Of a stretch of DNA of 64,000 nt, positions 43,374 to 53,228 are shown in pieces (the stretch's first letter is position 1; each line of letters opens with the position of its first letter). The position numbers and the translations under genes are program-made. The stretch is from the NCBI RefSeq assembly GCF_900106995.1, contig NZ_FNOK01000028.1:1-64000 (forward strand), in the 5' to 3' direction. The stretch comes from Saccharopolyspora shandongensis (GTDB lineage Bacteria > Actinomycetota > Actinomycetes > Mycobacteriales > Pseudonocardiaceae). Below the pieces are notes generated by a model. The model ran no database searches. It saw only the letters and a list, made by a program, of their open reading frames with translations, and had not been told where the DNA came from.

Positions 43374-44557
43374 ACACGCCCTTGGACGGTGTCCGTGTCG
43401 TCGACTTCGGACAGTTCATCGCCGCGCCGGCCGCGACCCAGATCCTGGTCGACCTCGGCGCCGACGTCATCAAAGTCGAGCCGGTGGACGGTGAATCATC
43501 GCGTTTGATCGGCATCTACGGCGAGGCGATCCTGCGGACCTACAACCGCAACAAGCGCTGCATCGCGTTGAACCTGAAGGACGAGCGGGGGCGACGGATC
43601 GCGCAGGAGCTGATCGCCGAGGCGGACATCGTCGTGCAGAACCTGCGCCCAGGCGTGATGGACTCGTTCGGACTCGGCGCGGACGCGGTCCGCGCAGCGC
43701 ATCCGCACATCATCTACGCCACCGTCAGCGGATTCGGGTTGCACGGCCCGTCGAAGCACCGGGCCGGTTTGGACATCGCCGCGCAAGCCGAGAGCGGCAT
43801 CATGTCGGTGACCGGCGAGGCGGACGGAGAGCCGCAGCGCGTCGGGTTCCCCGTGGTCGACGCCGCTTCCGCGCACGTGTTCGCCCAAGCGATCCTCGGT
43901 GCCTACATCCGGCGTCTGCGCACCGGCGCAGGCGACACCGTGGAGACGTCGCTGCTCGAAGTCGCGGTGCACCTGCAAGGGCCGAACTGGGGCGAGTACC
44001 TCATCACCGGCGACGAGCCCGTGCGTAGCGGAAACGGCCAGCCCACCGTGGCTCCCGCCGCGGACGTGATGCCCACCTTGGACGGCGCAATCGTGGTGTC
44101 GGCGTATTCGGCGCTGCATTTCGAACGGCTCTGCAAGCTGCTGGGCCGCTCCGAGCTCGCAACCGACCCGCGCTTCGAGACCAATGAGAAGCGGGTGGCC
44201 AACCGCGCGTCCCTCTTGACCGAACTGCGCACCGGGTTCGCGAAGATGACGAGCGAGGAGGCCATGGCGCTGTTGACGCCGAACGGGGTTGTTGCCGGCC
44301 GCATCAGCTCGTACAGCGAGGTGCGCGCGAACCTGGACGTCGCGGCCGCGGGCATCTTCATCGATGTCACCGACACAGGCGGGAACAAGCACACCACCTT
44401 CGCCTCGCCGTGGCACCTGGGCAGCGTTCCCGAGTTCCCGGCCACCAGCGCCCCCGAACTGGGGCAGCACACGGTCGAACTGCTGGCCGACCTCGGATAC
44501 TCCCGCTCCGCCATCAACGGCCTCGCCTCCGCCGACGTCATCCGATCTCCCCGATAG
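43370..44557 (+). CDS. Family III CoA-transferase, second copy
   Basis: 395 aa, GTG start overlapping the stop of the transporter remnant. VRVVDFGQFIAAPAATQILVDLGADVIKVEP marks the CaiB/BaiF family; RGRRIAQELIAEADIVVQNLRPG and the catalytic-Asp region EAV/VDAASAHVFA are present. Distinct from the copy at 27227. The acid substrate is unknown. It has lost its upstream partner but may still be expressed. Confidence 0.85.
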   Translation: MNTPLDGVRVVDFGQFIAAPAATQILVDLGADVIKVEPVDGESSRLIGIYGEAILRTYNRNKRCIALNLKDERGRRIAQELIAEADIVVQNLRPGVMDSFGLGADAVRAAHPHIIYATVSGFGLHGPSKHRAGLDIAAQAESGIMSVTGEADGEPQRVGFPVVDAASAHVFAQAILGAYIRRLRTGAGDTVETSLLEVAVHLQGPNWGEYLITGDEPVRSGNGQPTVAPAADVMPTLDGAIVVSAYSALHFERLCKLLGRSELATDPRFETNEKRVANRASLLTELRTGFAKMTSEEAMALLTPNGVVAGRISSYSEVRANLDVAAAGIFIDVTDTGGNKHTTFASPWHLGSVPEFPATSAPELGQHTVELLADLGYSRSAINGLASADVIRSPR

Positions 44558-44689
44558 TCATCCGATCCATGGCCGCGGCGGATCATCATCCGCGCGGCCT
44601 CCTGACACCCGAGGAGCACACGGAGCCCGTTCGCAGACTGCGTCTGGTGCCAGTCCTCAGCCGTGACGCCGAGGAACGGGCGCGCCATC

Positions 44690-44829
44690 GCGACTCCGGC
44701 ATTGTTGAACCTGGCCTCCCGCGCCAAATTCCGCGCGGACACCTCCGTGGGTGGGATGCGCGTGAGCAGCTGGGCGGCTGCATCCAGCAGAGCAGTCTTG
44801 GACGACGCGCGAGTTTCGCCGGGTGCCAA
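44690..44829 (-). pseudogene. TetR-family regulator, N-terminal scrap
   Basis: Minus-strand KTALLDAAAQLLTRIPPTEVSARNLAREARFNNAGVA is the start of a TetR helix-turn-helix. The recognition helix then breaks off into unrelated sequence, and no effector domain follows. The remainder of 44558-44947 is non-coding. Confidence 0.6.
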
Positions 44830-44947
44830 GGCCGGAGCACAGCTCGCCGGAAGGTGGTGGCCAGCCGACTAGCCGCCTCCGGTCGATGGTGCCGGCGACG
44901 GGGGCGCGTACCGCACAATGGGTTCACGGTAGCCATCTGGAGGGTGA

Positions 44948-45850
44948 ATGGAGTTCAGACAAGCGGAGCAGTTCCTGGCCGTGGTCGAGAATGGAGGGCT
45001 CGCGCACGCCGCCGCAGCGCTGCACTTGGCGCAGCCCTCGCTGTCGCAGACGATCAGGACCCTCGAGCGCGAGTTGAAGGCTCCGCTGTTCCACCGGGTC
45101 GGTCGCGGACTGGTGCTCACCTCAGCCGGCGAAGCACTCGTGGAACCGGCACGCCAGCTGCTGCGCGATCTCGCCACCGCACGCGCCTCGGTGGCCGAGG
45201 TCGCTGGAATCCGCGGTGGGCAGCTGGACATCGCGGCCATGGGGGGACCACTGGAGCTCATCCTGCCCGCCGTCGGAGCCTTCCGCCGCCAGCACCCGGA
45301 GGTCTTCATCCGCCTGGAGAACCCGTCGATGGAATCCGAACTCCTGCACCAAATGCGCCAAGGGCACAGCGAACTCGGTTTCGCGACGCTGCTGCCGGAG
45401 GTAGATCCGCACCAACTTCCGGGCGTGGAGGTCACGACCTTCCCACCGTCGCCGCTGATGCTCGTGCTTCCGCCCAGCGCGGACCACGCGCTACCGGATC
45501 CGCTACCGATCGGCCAGCTCCCCGACATCCCGACCATGGCGGTTCCCGGCGGCGCCTACGCACGCTCCGCCGTGGAAACCGCCTTGCGGAAAGCGCGCGT
45601 GCGCACCCGGCTCGCAGTGGTGACCGCGCACCGCAACACCCAGACCTCGCTGGTCCTCCGCGGCATCGGCATGGCTTTCGCCACGCGGAAGCAAGCCCTG
45701 TGGGCGCAGGAGCGCGGCGCGCTGATCAGGCATCTGGACCCTGCCGTCACGCTGTCGACCTGCGCGGTCCGAAGGCCCGTGCCGCTCTCACCGGCGGCCC
45801 GGGCGTTCCTCTCCCTCGCCACGGAATGCCTGGGCGATCCGACCTCCTGA
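44948..45850 (+). CDS. LysR-family regulator, paralogue A
   Basis: 300 aa, ATG at 44948. Helix-turn-helix (FRQAEQFLAVVENGGLAHAAAALHLAQPSLSQTIRTLE) and effector domain. It is strikingly similar along most of its length to the regulator at 50252 (for example PLFHRVGRGLVLT, PARQLLRD.ATARASVAEVAG), so these arose by duplication. Upstream of it is the TetR scrap; downstream the FMO gene converges. Confidence 0.86.
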   Translation: MEFRQAEQFLAVVENGGLAHAAAALHLAQPSLSQTIRTLERELKAPLFHRVGRGLVLTSAGEALVEPARQLLRDLATARASVAEVAGIRGGQLDIAAMGGPLELILPAVGAFRRQHPEVFIRLENPSMESELLHQMRQGHSELGFATLLPEVDPHQLPGVEVTTFPPSPLMLVLPPSADHALPDPLPIGQLPDIPTMAVPGGAYARSAVETALRKARVRTRLAVVTAHRNTQTSLVLRGIGMAFATRKQALWAQERGALIRHLDPAVTLSTCAVRRPVPLSPAARAFLSLATECLGDPTS

Positions 45851-45890
45851 TCCGCCAGGGCAGCGGACCGCTACCAACCAGAATCAGCGC

Positions 45891-47342
45891 TCATGAGAAC
45901 CGCACGCCACTGTCGTGCACCTTCGTTCGGCGCAGTGTGAACAGCCACTCGCGCAAGAAGTTGTGGTGCATGCGCCACGGTGCGGCGCCGCCCTGCTTCG
46001 GCATCACCGCGTCGCCGCGCTGGGCGTAACCCGACGTGAGGTTGAACAGCGGGGCTCGGCCAGCCGTCTTCGGGCGCAACGGCATGCATGTCCGCAGCCC
46101 TCGGCGGCGCATGTGGTTGAGCAGGTGGCAGACGTAGCGCGCCACGAGCTCGGCGCGCAACGTCCAGGAGGAGTTGATGTATCCGATGGTGAACGCGAAG
46201 TTCGGTACCTCGGAGAGCATCATCCCCTTGTAAGCGACCGCTTCCGGGATGTTGACCTTGGTGCCGTCGACCGTCAGGTGCATCCCCCCGACGGCCAGCA
46301 TGTTGAGCCCCGTCGCGGTCACGATCACGTCGGCTTCGAGGAAGTCCCCGGAGCGCAACGCGATCCCGGTGTCCGAGATGGCGTGGATGTGGTCGGTGAC
46401 CACGGAGGCTCGTCCTTCGCGGACAGCGGTGAAGAAGTCCCCGTCGGGCACCAGGCACAGTCGTTGGTCCCACGGGTTGTACCGGGGCGTGAAGTGGGTG
46501 TCGATGTCGTACCCGTCCGGGAGCTGCATCTCCACGCCATTGCGCAACAGCGCCTTCGTCCGCTCCGGGGCGCGTCGCGCCTTCTGATAGGCGTAGAAGT
46601 TCGTCGCGATGCTCTTCCAGCGCACGAGCGGATGCGCCAGTGACCCGGACACACTCCTGCGCATGCGGACCGCGAAGGGATCTGTCCCCGGACGGGAGAC
46701 GAGGTAGGTCGGCGAGCGCTGCAGCATCGTGACGTGGCCGGCCGTCTCGGCCATCGCTGGAACCAGCGTGACCGCCGTCGCGCCGCTGCCGATCACCACG
46801 ACCCGCTTGCCCGCGTAGTCGAGGTCCTCCGGCCACAGCTGCGGATGCACCACCTGACCGGAGAAACGGTCGATGCCGCGGAAATCGGGCGTGAACCCCT
46901 GCTCGTAGTCGTAGTACCCGGTGCACGAGAACAGGAAGGAGCAGGTGATCTCGACCTCCTCGCCGTCACTGGCCCGACGTGCTCGGACAGTCCACCGCGC
47001 ATCATCGCTCGACCAGTTGGCATCGATCACCCGGTGCCCGAATCGGATGTGCCGGTCCACACCGTGCTCGGCAGCGGTGTCTGCTACGTACGAGCGGATC
47101 TCGGCTCCGCCGGCGATGGATTTCGCCCTGTCCCATGGCCGGAAGGAGTAGCCGAGGGTGGACATGTCCGAATCCGAACGAATGCCTGGGTAGCGGAACA
47201 GGTCCCAGGTGCCGCCGATCGCTTCTCTGCCCTCCAGAATCGTGAACGTCGTCGCCGGGCAGTACTTCTGCAGATGACAGGCGGCACCCACGCCGGACAC
47301 GCCGGCCCCGACGATCAGCACGTCGACATGCTCAACAGACAT
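45891..47342 (-). CDS. Class B flavin monooxygenase / Baeyer-Villiger monooxygenase, EthA-like
   Basis: 483 aa. FAD motif VLIVGAGVSGVGAA (residues 8-21), the Baeyer-Villiger fingerprint FSGQVVHPQLWPEDL, an NADPH motif VVVIGSGATAVTLV, and TATGLNM near the end. Long segments such as TWDLFRYPGIRSDSDM and YNPWDQRLCLVPDGD resemble mycobacterial EthA. Expected to oxygenate ketones or sulfur compounds using NADPH and O2. It is followed upstream (on this strand) by an MFS gene 166 bp away, possibly its transporter. Confidence 0.9.
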   Translation of the reverse strand: MSVEHVDVLIVGAGVSGVGAACHLQKYCPATTFTILEGREAIGGTWDLFRYPGIRSDSDMSTLGYSFRPWDRAKSIAGGAEIRSYVADTAAEHGVDRHIRFGHRVIDANWSSDDARWTVRARRASDGEEVEITCSFLFSCTGYYDYEQGFTPDFRGIDRFSGQVVHPQLWPEDLDYAGKRVVVIGSGATAVTLVPAMAETAGHVTMLQRSPTYLVSRPGTDPFAVRMRRSVSGSLAHPLVRWKSIATNFYAYQKARRAPERTKALLRNGVEMQLPDGYDIDTHFTPRYNPWDQRLCLVPDGDFFTAVREGRASVVTDHIHAISDTGIALRSGDFLEADVIVTATGLNMLAVGGMHLTVDGTKVNIPEAVAYKGMMLSEVPNFAFTIGYINSSWTLRAELVARYVCHLLNHMRRRGLRTCMPLRPKTAGRAPLFNLTSGYAQRGDAVMPKQGGAAPWRMHHNFLREWLFTLRRTKVHDSGVRFS

Positions 47343-47385
47343 GACACTCCCGCGGTTTCCTTGATCGATGCGGTCTGGAAGTCCT

Positions 47386-47405
47386 GCGCCGCGCAGATGC
47401 GGCGC
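47386..47405 (-). terminator. Small hairpin between the MFS and FMO genes
   Basis: GCGCCGC-GCAGAT-GCGGCGC forms a seven-pair GC stem 43 bp before the FMO start and about 100 bp after the MFS stop. It could end MFS transcription or be a leader structure of the FMO mRNA. No T-run. Confidence 0.4.
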
Positions 47406-47508
47406 GCCGCCGGAGAGCGGATATCCGGGTGTTCCTCAGCACGTCCAGTGAACGACCGTGCAGTTGACCGAACAACGACGTAAAGCCGAAGGGTCGTATC
47501 GGTCGTGC

Positions 47509-48879
47509 TTATGAGTTCCGCTGCGGAGGCACGACGGTCGGCGTCGGAAGCCGGATCCCCAGCCGGGCGGCGTCCCGCTGCGGTCGCATGAGCAGCAAGG
47601 CGATCGCTCCTCCCACCAGAATGACCCCCGCGGCGACGGCGAAGGCGGTGTGGAAACCGGCAAGGGGGTCATCAACCGCGGAGACGATGCGGCCGGTGAC
47701 ATACGGGGCGGCGATCCCCGCGGTCGTCTGCAACGCCACGTGCATTCCAAGTGCGCCGCCGCGCTGTGCCACCGGCACGATCTCACCGATCGCGGGAGGA
47801 CCCGCAGCAGTGATGGCGACACCCAACTGGAGACCGACCGCCAGGAGAACGAGATGCCATCCACCCCCGACCTGGAGGCCTACCAGCAGGATGAGCGCCG
47901 CCAGGACAGCGGCGCCCCCGCCCACGCCACCACGCGCCCACCGGCTGGAAACCCCGCGCGCCATCAGCACCTGCGACAGCAACCCCTGCCCGAAGAGCGC
48001 TACGGCCCCGACGAGCGCAGTCAATGCGACCGCGTTGCCCGCCGCCAGCGTGCTGTAACCGAGTCCCTGTTCCAGGTAGACCGGAAGCCAGGTCACAGCG
48101 ATCGCGATCCCCCAGTACACCGCGAAGGCGCCGATGGTGGCCCCCAACCAGGTCCCGCTGGTGAAGATCCGGCGGTACGACACCCGGATCCCGCCCTCGA
48201 CCGCCGCATCCCGCCGGGAAGGCTGTGCCGGCTGAGCCCCGGTGAACGGCCCCTCACCTCCGACGATCCACCAGATCACGGCCCACACCAGCCCGACGAT
48301 GCCCATCACCCCGAAGGCCCATCGCCAGCCGAAGGTCTCCGCGACCCACGCCAGCCCCGGCGCAGCGACGACGACACCGATCGATGCGCCCACCAGGAAC
48401 ACCGAGTTCGGCATGTTGCGCTTCGTGTCGGGAAACCACTTCATCAGCCCGTGCAGGGCGACCGGTGCCGCAGGGCCTTCCGCCGCACCGAGCACGACAC
48501 GGCACGCGACCAGCACTCCGAATCCCGCGCTGAACACCATGGGCAGCTGCGTCAACGACCAGATCAACGCCATACCCGTGATCAACCACGTAGTCCTGAT
48601 CCGGTTGGCGAGGAAACCGCCGAAGGCACCGGAGACGCTGAACAGGAAGTAGATCGCGCTGGCAGCCAACCCGTACTGGGCCGGGCTCAGACCCAGCTCC
48701 CGCATCATCGGCGCGGCCGTGAGGCCGAGCACCGCCTTGTCACCCCAGTTGATCAGGAAGAACACGAAAAGCAGCCCGGTGATCGTCCACGCTCGACGTG
48801 GCTGGTATGCCAACTCGCGCGCGTCCGTCATCGAGCCCTCCACGACGGGAGTCGTACGGATGTTCCTGCTATGAGCCAT
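47509..48879 (-). CDS. MFS transporter (ACS/anion-cation symporter-like)
   Basis: 456 aa from the ATG at 48879 (GAGGAG six bases upstream); the long upstream extension of the frame is not protein-like. Twelve helices; RRAWTITGLLFVFFLINWGDKAVLG at helix 1, ACRVVLGAAEGPAAP and LMKWFPDTKRNMPNSVF fit the ACS family of organic-anion importers. Divergent from a small scrap and the LysR at 49147. Confidence 0.85.
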   Translation of the reverse strand: MAHSRNIRTTPVVEGSMTDARELAYQPRRAWTITGLLFVFFLINWGDKAVLGLTAAPMMRELGLSPAQYGLAASAIYFLFSVSGAFGGFLANRIRTTWLITGMALIWSLTQLPMVFSAGFGVLVACRVVLGAAEGPAAPVALHGLMKWFPDTKRNMPNSVFLVGASIGVVVAAPGLAWVAETFGWRWAFGVMGIVGLVWAVIWWIVGGEGPFTGAQPAQPSRRDAAVEGGIRVSYRRIFTSGTWLGATIGAFAVYWGIAIAVTWLPVYLEQGLGYSTLAAGNAVALTALVGAVALFGQGLLSQVLMARGVSSRWARGGVGGGAAVLAALILLVGLQVGGGWHLVLLAVGLQLGVAITAAGPPAIGEIVPVAQRGGALGMHVALQTTAGIAAPYVTGRIVSAVDDPLAGFHTAFAVAAGVILVGGAIALLLMRPQRDAARLGIRLPTPTVVPPQRNS

Positions 48880-49043
48880 TTTCCGCTCCTCGAGCCCTGG
48901 GGGGTCTCCGGGAAGATGGTCGGATCCGGGGATCCCGGAATCCGATGTGACCCACATCAAACGAGCTCTGCTCCCCGCGGACCAAGACCGAGAACCAAAA
49001 CTCATCGAGAGGAAGAAATGATGAGTTGCGGAAAGCAACCATC

Positions 49044-49172
49044 ATGTCGGCAGCCGGAGCGCCGGCGGGCCCGCAGATCCGCTACCTGGAAAACGTGCTG
49101 GCCAGCACGGCAAACTCGGATCGTTCTGGCAAGCATCCCTGTGGTCTCACCACGCCGACTCCGGCGACCTGA
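49044..49172 (+). other. Possible 42-codon reading frame or gene scrap
   Basis: ATG at 49044 opens a frame (MSAAGAPAGPQIRYLENVLAS) that looks like the beginning of a protein and stops after 42 codons inside the end of the LysR gene. It may be the start of a gene lost by deletion. I do not recognise it. Confidence 0.25.
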
Positions 49173-50079
49173 CGATTCCCAGCGCCGTATCGGGCCGCGC
49201 CTGCACGTGAGCGCGCTGCGCGAGCATCAGGAACGCTCTCGACGGCGCGGTCAGGGTGGAGTTGCGGAAAACGAAACCGAAGTCCTGGACCAGCGGCGGA
49301 TCGGTGCGTCGCACCAGCGCCCCCTGATTGGCAGCCGACCTCGCGACCCCCGGCGGCAGGAAGGCACCACCGGCACCGGTGAGCACCAGGTCGGGCAGTA
49401 CCGCTGGGGCTCCGGCCTCCACCATCACCTTCGGCTTCACCTTCAGCTCCGCGCAGGTCGACTCGACCAGGTCGCGCACGACATCACCGAGCGGTCCAGC
49501 CACCAGCGGAATGTCACCCAGGGATGACAGCGGAACCACCTCCCGCTCGCTCAGCGGCATCTCCGGGGGCAGGACCAGCAGCAGATCGCGGCTGCCCAGT
49601 GCGACCGAGGTGAGACCGGACCTGGAGACGGGCAGCGAGCACAACGCCACTTCGCACTCCGCCACGCGCACCCGCTCGGCCGCGGCCTCGGAGTCGTCGG
49701 CCTGGAGCACGTTGACCCACACCTCGGCGTGCCGCGCCCGGAAAGCGGCCACGAAATCCGCCAGCGGATCGACGGCGAGGTCCTCGGTGACGGCAATGTC
49801 GAGCCGGCCCTCCTCCAACTGCTGGATCCGGCGAACGGCGTCGGACGCTTCCAGCGCGGATTCCTGCACCTGCCGCGCCGGACCGAGCAGCGCCTGTCCG
49901 GCGGCGGACAGGCGCAGCGCCCGGCCTTCGCGGTGGAACAGTTCCGTACCCAGTTCCCGCTCAAGACTTCGGATGGTCTGCGACAGCGAAGGTTGCGAGA
50001 CGTACAGCGCCTCGGCTGCCCGCGTGACACTGCCGTGGTCGACCACAGCGAGGAAGCAGCGCAGCTGCCGACCGTCCAT
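49147..50079 (-). CDS. LysR-family regulator
   Basis: 310 aa with ATG at 50079. Helix-turn-helix (GRQLRCFLAVVDHGSVTRAAEALYVSQPSLSQTIRSLE) and effector domain. Divergent from LysR paralogue B, 172 bp apart: two regulators back to back. Either may control the MFS or AidB-like gene. Confidence 0.86.
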   Translation of the reverse strand: MDGRQLRCFLAVVDHGSVTRAAEALYVSQPSLSQTIRSLERELGTELFHREGRALRLSAAGQALLGPARQVQESALEASDAVRRIQQLEEGRLDIAVTEDLAVDPLADFVAAFRARHAEVWVNVLQADDSEAAAERVRVAECEVALCSLPVSRSGLTSVALGSRDLLLVLPPEMPLSEREVVPLSSLGDIPLVAGPLGDVVRDLVESTCAELKVKPKVMVEAGAPAVLPDLVLTGAGGAFLPPGVARSAANQGALVRRTDPPLVQDFGFVFRNSTLTAPSRAFLMLAQRAHVQARPDTALGIVRSPESAW

Positions 50080-50251
50080 GGCCGGACAATAACAGCAGAC
50101 TGGTACCCGAAACGGAGCCGAGATTCGTTCTGCCTATAGATCCCTGCGGCTCCAACTCTTGGACACCAGACCCGACAGCCTGTGGAAGATGGCTCCAGCA
50201 CCGAAGTTCCGGGGAAGCACAACTCATCACGTGCTGCGAACAGGGGGTTCG

Positions 50252-51208
50252 ATGGAGGTCCGGCAGGCACAGCAGTTCCTGGCCGTGGTCGAGCACGGCG
50301 GGATCGCGCGTGCCGCACCCGCGTTGCACCTCGCTCAGCCCTCGCTGTCGCAGGCCATCCGGACCCTCGAGCACGAGATGGGCGCCCCGCTGTTCCACCG
50401 GGTAGGCCGCGGCCTGGTCCTGACGACCGCCGGGGAAGCGCTGATCAACCCGGCACGACAACTGCTGCGCGACGTCGCCACGGCCCGCGCGTCGGTGGCC
50501 GAGGTCGCAGGCGTGCTGAGCGGGTCGCTCGACATCTCGCTGATGGGCGGCCCACTCGAGCACCTGATCCCCACGGTCGCCGCATTCCGCAGACGCCACC
50601 CCGATGTTCTGGTCCGGCTCGACGTGCCGAACCTGGAACGCACCTTGCTGAACCACGTGCGCCAAGGCCGAAGCGAACTGGGATTCACCCCGCTGACTCC
50701 GGACACCGAGGATGGGACCACAGCACTACCAGGGCTGAACGTCCTCCCCCTCGGATCCGACGAGCTCATGCTCGCCCTGCCTCCCGGAACCGATCCGGCC
50801 CTTCCCGACCCGCTACCGGTCGACCGCCTCCCCGCCATCCCCACGATCGCCATTCCCAGGGACGCCGACACCCGCAAAGCGGTCGAGCAGATCTTTCGCG
50901 CGGTCGGCATGAGAACGAAGCTGGCCCTGGTCACCGCGTACCGCAGCACCCAGATCCCGCTGGTGCTGCGCGGCGCGGGGATGGCGTTCGTGATCGGGAA
51001 CCAGGCCGAGTGGGCCCGCGCCCAAGGCGCCGTCGTACGCCATTTGTCACCCACCACTTCCATCGCCTACGGGGCGGTCACCCGCTCCGGCTACCTCTCC
51101 CCCGGAGCCAACGCCTTCCTCAACCTCGCCATCTCCCGCCTGAGCGCATCCCCGGCGACGACACCGTGCTCCCACAGCCACCGCACGAGATCCTCGGCGC
51201 TGCAATAG
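50252..51208 (+). CDS. LysR-family regulator, paralogue B
   Basis: 318 aa from the ATG at 50252; the frame is open from 50159 but the upstream codons are not conserved. It closely resembles the regulator at 44948 through the DNA-binding domain and most of the effector domain. Downstream, in the same direction, lies the AidB-like acyl-CoA dehydrogenase gene after about 200 bp. Confidence 0.86.
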   Translation: MEVRQAQQFLAVVEHGGIARAAPALHLAQPSLSQAIRTLEHEMGAPLFHRVGRGLVLTTAGEALINPARQLLRDVATARASVAEVAGVLSGSLDISLMGGPLEHLIPTVAAFRRRHPDVLVRLDVPNLERTLLNHVRQGRSELGFTPLTPDTEDGTTALPGLNVLPLGSDELMLALPPGTDPALPDPLPVDRLPAIPTIAIPRDADTRKAVEQIFRAVGMRTKLALVTAYRSTQIPLVLRGAGMAFVIGNQAEWARAQGAVVRHLSPTTSIAYGAVTRSGYLSPGANAFLNLAISRLSASPATTPCSHSHRTRSSALQ

Positions 51209-51411
51209 GTCGATTTCGCACCGATATTCCCGCGGCCTATCCGAACGGCTGGAAGAACGACTTTGACGCCGTTCGCTGATCGGGACGAACCTATTCGCAC
51301 CGACGATGCGAGAAGCCCGGCATCCGCGCGGAAGTTCGTGCCACAGCCAGAGGTCGCGATCGGTGGCGCGAACAGAGCATCGTCTCAGGAGTCAGGTCGA
51401 GGGAGACTGGT

Positions 51412-53046
51412 ATGCCGACGAATCACGCGGTCACCAACCAAGTTCCACCGCTGGTGGACTACAACGTCGCCGACGATGTCCCGCTGCTCGAAGGCTTGCA
51501 CCGCGAGAACGCCGATTGGGCGGCTGGGGAGCTCCAGTCGCTGGGCGAGCTGGCCGGAAGCGAGCAGGCCCAGGAATGGGGTCGGCTCGCGAACGAGTGC
51601 TCGCCGGTCCTGCGCACCCACGACCCCGTCGGGCACCGGATCGACGAGGTCGAGTTCCACCCGCACTACCACTCCCTCATGGCCACAGCCGCCGAACGAG
51701 GGCTCAACGCCGCGGCTTGGCTGCGGCAACAGCCCGGCACCCACACAGCGCGGATCGCGAAAACCTTCGTCTGGGCCCAGACGGACGCCGGCCACATGTG
51801 TCCGGTCAACATGAGTTACAGCGCGGTACCCGCGCTCCGCCACTCCCCCGAGATCGCCGCGCGCTATGAGAAGCAGCTCGCATCGCCGCTCTACGACCCG
51901 CGCCCGAACCCGCTGTCGGCGAAGCACAGCCTGCTCTTCGGCATGTCCATGACCGAGAAGCAAGGCGGGTCCGATCTGCGCGCCAACTCCACATCGGCAA
52001 CGCCGACGGCAGATGGCACGTATCTGATCACCGGCCACAAGTGGTTCACGTCGGCCCCCATGTCCGATGCATTCCTGACGGTCGCGCGAACCACCAACGG
52101 AATGTCCTGCTTCCTGCTACCTCGCGTCCTTCTCGATGGTTCGCGCAACGCGATTCACTTCCAGCGGCTCAAGAACAAGCTGGGCAACCGGTCGAACGCA
52201 TCAGCCGAGGTCGAGTACGACCAAGCCGTCGGCGAACTCATCGGCGAAGAAGGCCGAGGGCTCCGCACGATCATGCAAATGGTGAACTACAGCCGCCTCG
52301 GCTGCCTGATGATGAGCGCCGCCTTCATGCGCAAGGGACTCGTGCGCGCCATGCACCACGCACGACACCGCAAGGCGTTCGGAAGCGCTCTGGTCGATAC
52401 CCCGCTGATGAGAAACGTGTTGTCCGACCTCGCACTCGAGTCCGAGGCGGCGATCACGCTCATGATGCGGCTCGCGGGGGCGACGGACCGCGCCAACGAA
52501 GGCGACGAGGACGAGGCGAAGTTCCGCAGGGTCGGGCTGGCAGTCGGCAAGTACTGGGTGTGCAAGCGTGCGCAGCACGTCGTCGGTGAAGCGCTCGAGT
52601 GTCTCGGCGGAAACGGTTACGTCGAGGACTCCGGAATGCCGCGGCTGTACCGCGAGGCGCCTCTGCAGTCGGTGTGGGAGGGATCCGGCAACGTCGCGGC
52701 GTTGGACGTGCTGCGTGTGATCAAAAGATCGCCCGCGTCCCTGGATGCGTTCTTGGCCGAGGTCAAGCTGGCTCAGGGCGCAGATCCGCGGCTCGATGCG
52801 GCCGTGCTTTCGCTGACCGAGCTCCTCGCTGACGCAGAGAACCTCGAGTTCGCCGCTCGTCGCCTGGCCGAGCGGATGGCCCTGGTACTGCAAGGCTCCC
52901 TGCTCGTCCGGTTCTCCGAACCGGCCGTGGCGGATGCGTTCTGCGCCTCTCGCCTGGATGCGGATTGGGGCGCGGTGTTCGGCACGCTCGGTCGCGCGGC
53001 CAACACGAAGGCGATCGTCAAACGCGTGCCGACCTACGACGTCTGA
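51412..53046 (+). CDS. AidB-like acyl-CoA dehydrogenase
   Basis: 544 aa, the AidB length. Features: GMSMTEKQGGSDLR (flavin loop of the AidB branch), GHKWFTSAPMSD, CLGGNGYVEDSGMPRLYREAPLQSVWEGSGN at the C-terminal catalytic region. AidB itself is a flavoprotein of the alkylation response with isovaleryl-CoA dehydrogenase activity; many actinobacterial members act in catabolism. Here it sits with LysR regulators and a CoA-transferase rather than ada or alkA genes, so an acyl-CoA role is more likely. Confidence 0.85.
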   Translation: MPTNHAVTNQVPPLVDYNVADDVPLLEGLHRENADWAAGELQSLGELAGSEQAQEWGRLANECSPVLRTHDPVGHRIDEVEFHPHYHSLMATAAERGLNAAAWLRQQPGTHTARIAKTFVWAQTDAGHMCPVNMSYSAVPALRHSPEIAARYEKQLASPLYDPRPNPLSAKHSLLFGMSMTEKQGGSDLRANSTSATPTADGTYLITGHKWFTSAPMSDAFLTVARTTNGMSCFLLPRVLLDGSRNAIHFQRLKNKLGNRSNASAEVEYDQAVGELIGEEGRGLRTIMQMVNYSRLGCLMMSAAFMRKGLVRAMHHARHRKAFGSALVDTPLMRNVLSDLALESEAAITLMMRLAGATDRANEGDEDEAKFRRVGLAVGKYWVCKRAQHVVGEALECLGGNGYVEDSGMPRLYREAPLQSVWEGSGNVAALDVLRVIKRSPASLDAFLAEVKLAQGADPRLDAAVLSLTELLADAENLEFAARRLAERMALVLQGSLLVRFSEPAVADAFCASRLDADWGAVFGTLGRAANTKAIVKRVPTYDV

Positions 53047-53176
53047 CGAGAACCGCCTGCCCGGGGAACTGCGATCGGCGGTACAACGAGAAGGCCACCG
53101 CGCAGTTCCCCGGCTTCGAGCGCGACAGCGAAAATGCGCTCCTAGCCCGAGCTGATCGGAGTTGGTCATACTCCGC

Positions 53177-53211
53177 AAGCCCCGGACGGGAGGGCTTCTC
53201 GCAAGAGCGAG
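53177..53211. terminator. Two adjacent hairpins between convergent genes
   Basis: AAGCCC-N9-GGGCTT (53177-53197) is followed without a gap by CTCGC-AAGA-GCGAG (53198-53211). They lie between the ends of the AidB-like gene and the enoyl-CoA hydratase remnant, which face each other, so a bidirectional terminator is the simplest reading. Confidence 0.6.
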
Positions 53212-53228
53212 TCTGCTGATGCGGAGTA

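Noticed and set aside
47650..49527. 625-codon plus-strand frame opposite the MFS and LysR genes
   Set aside because: Rich in Arg/Pro/Gln/His without hydrophobic core; an artefact of high GC.
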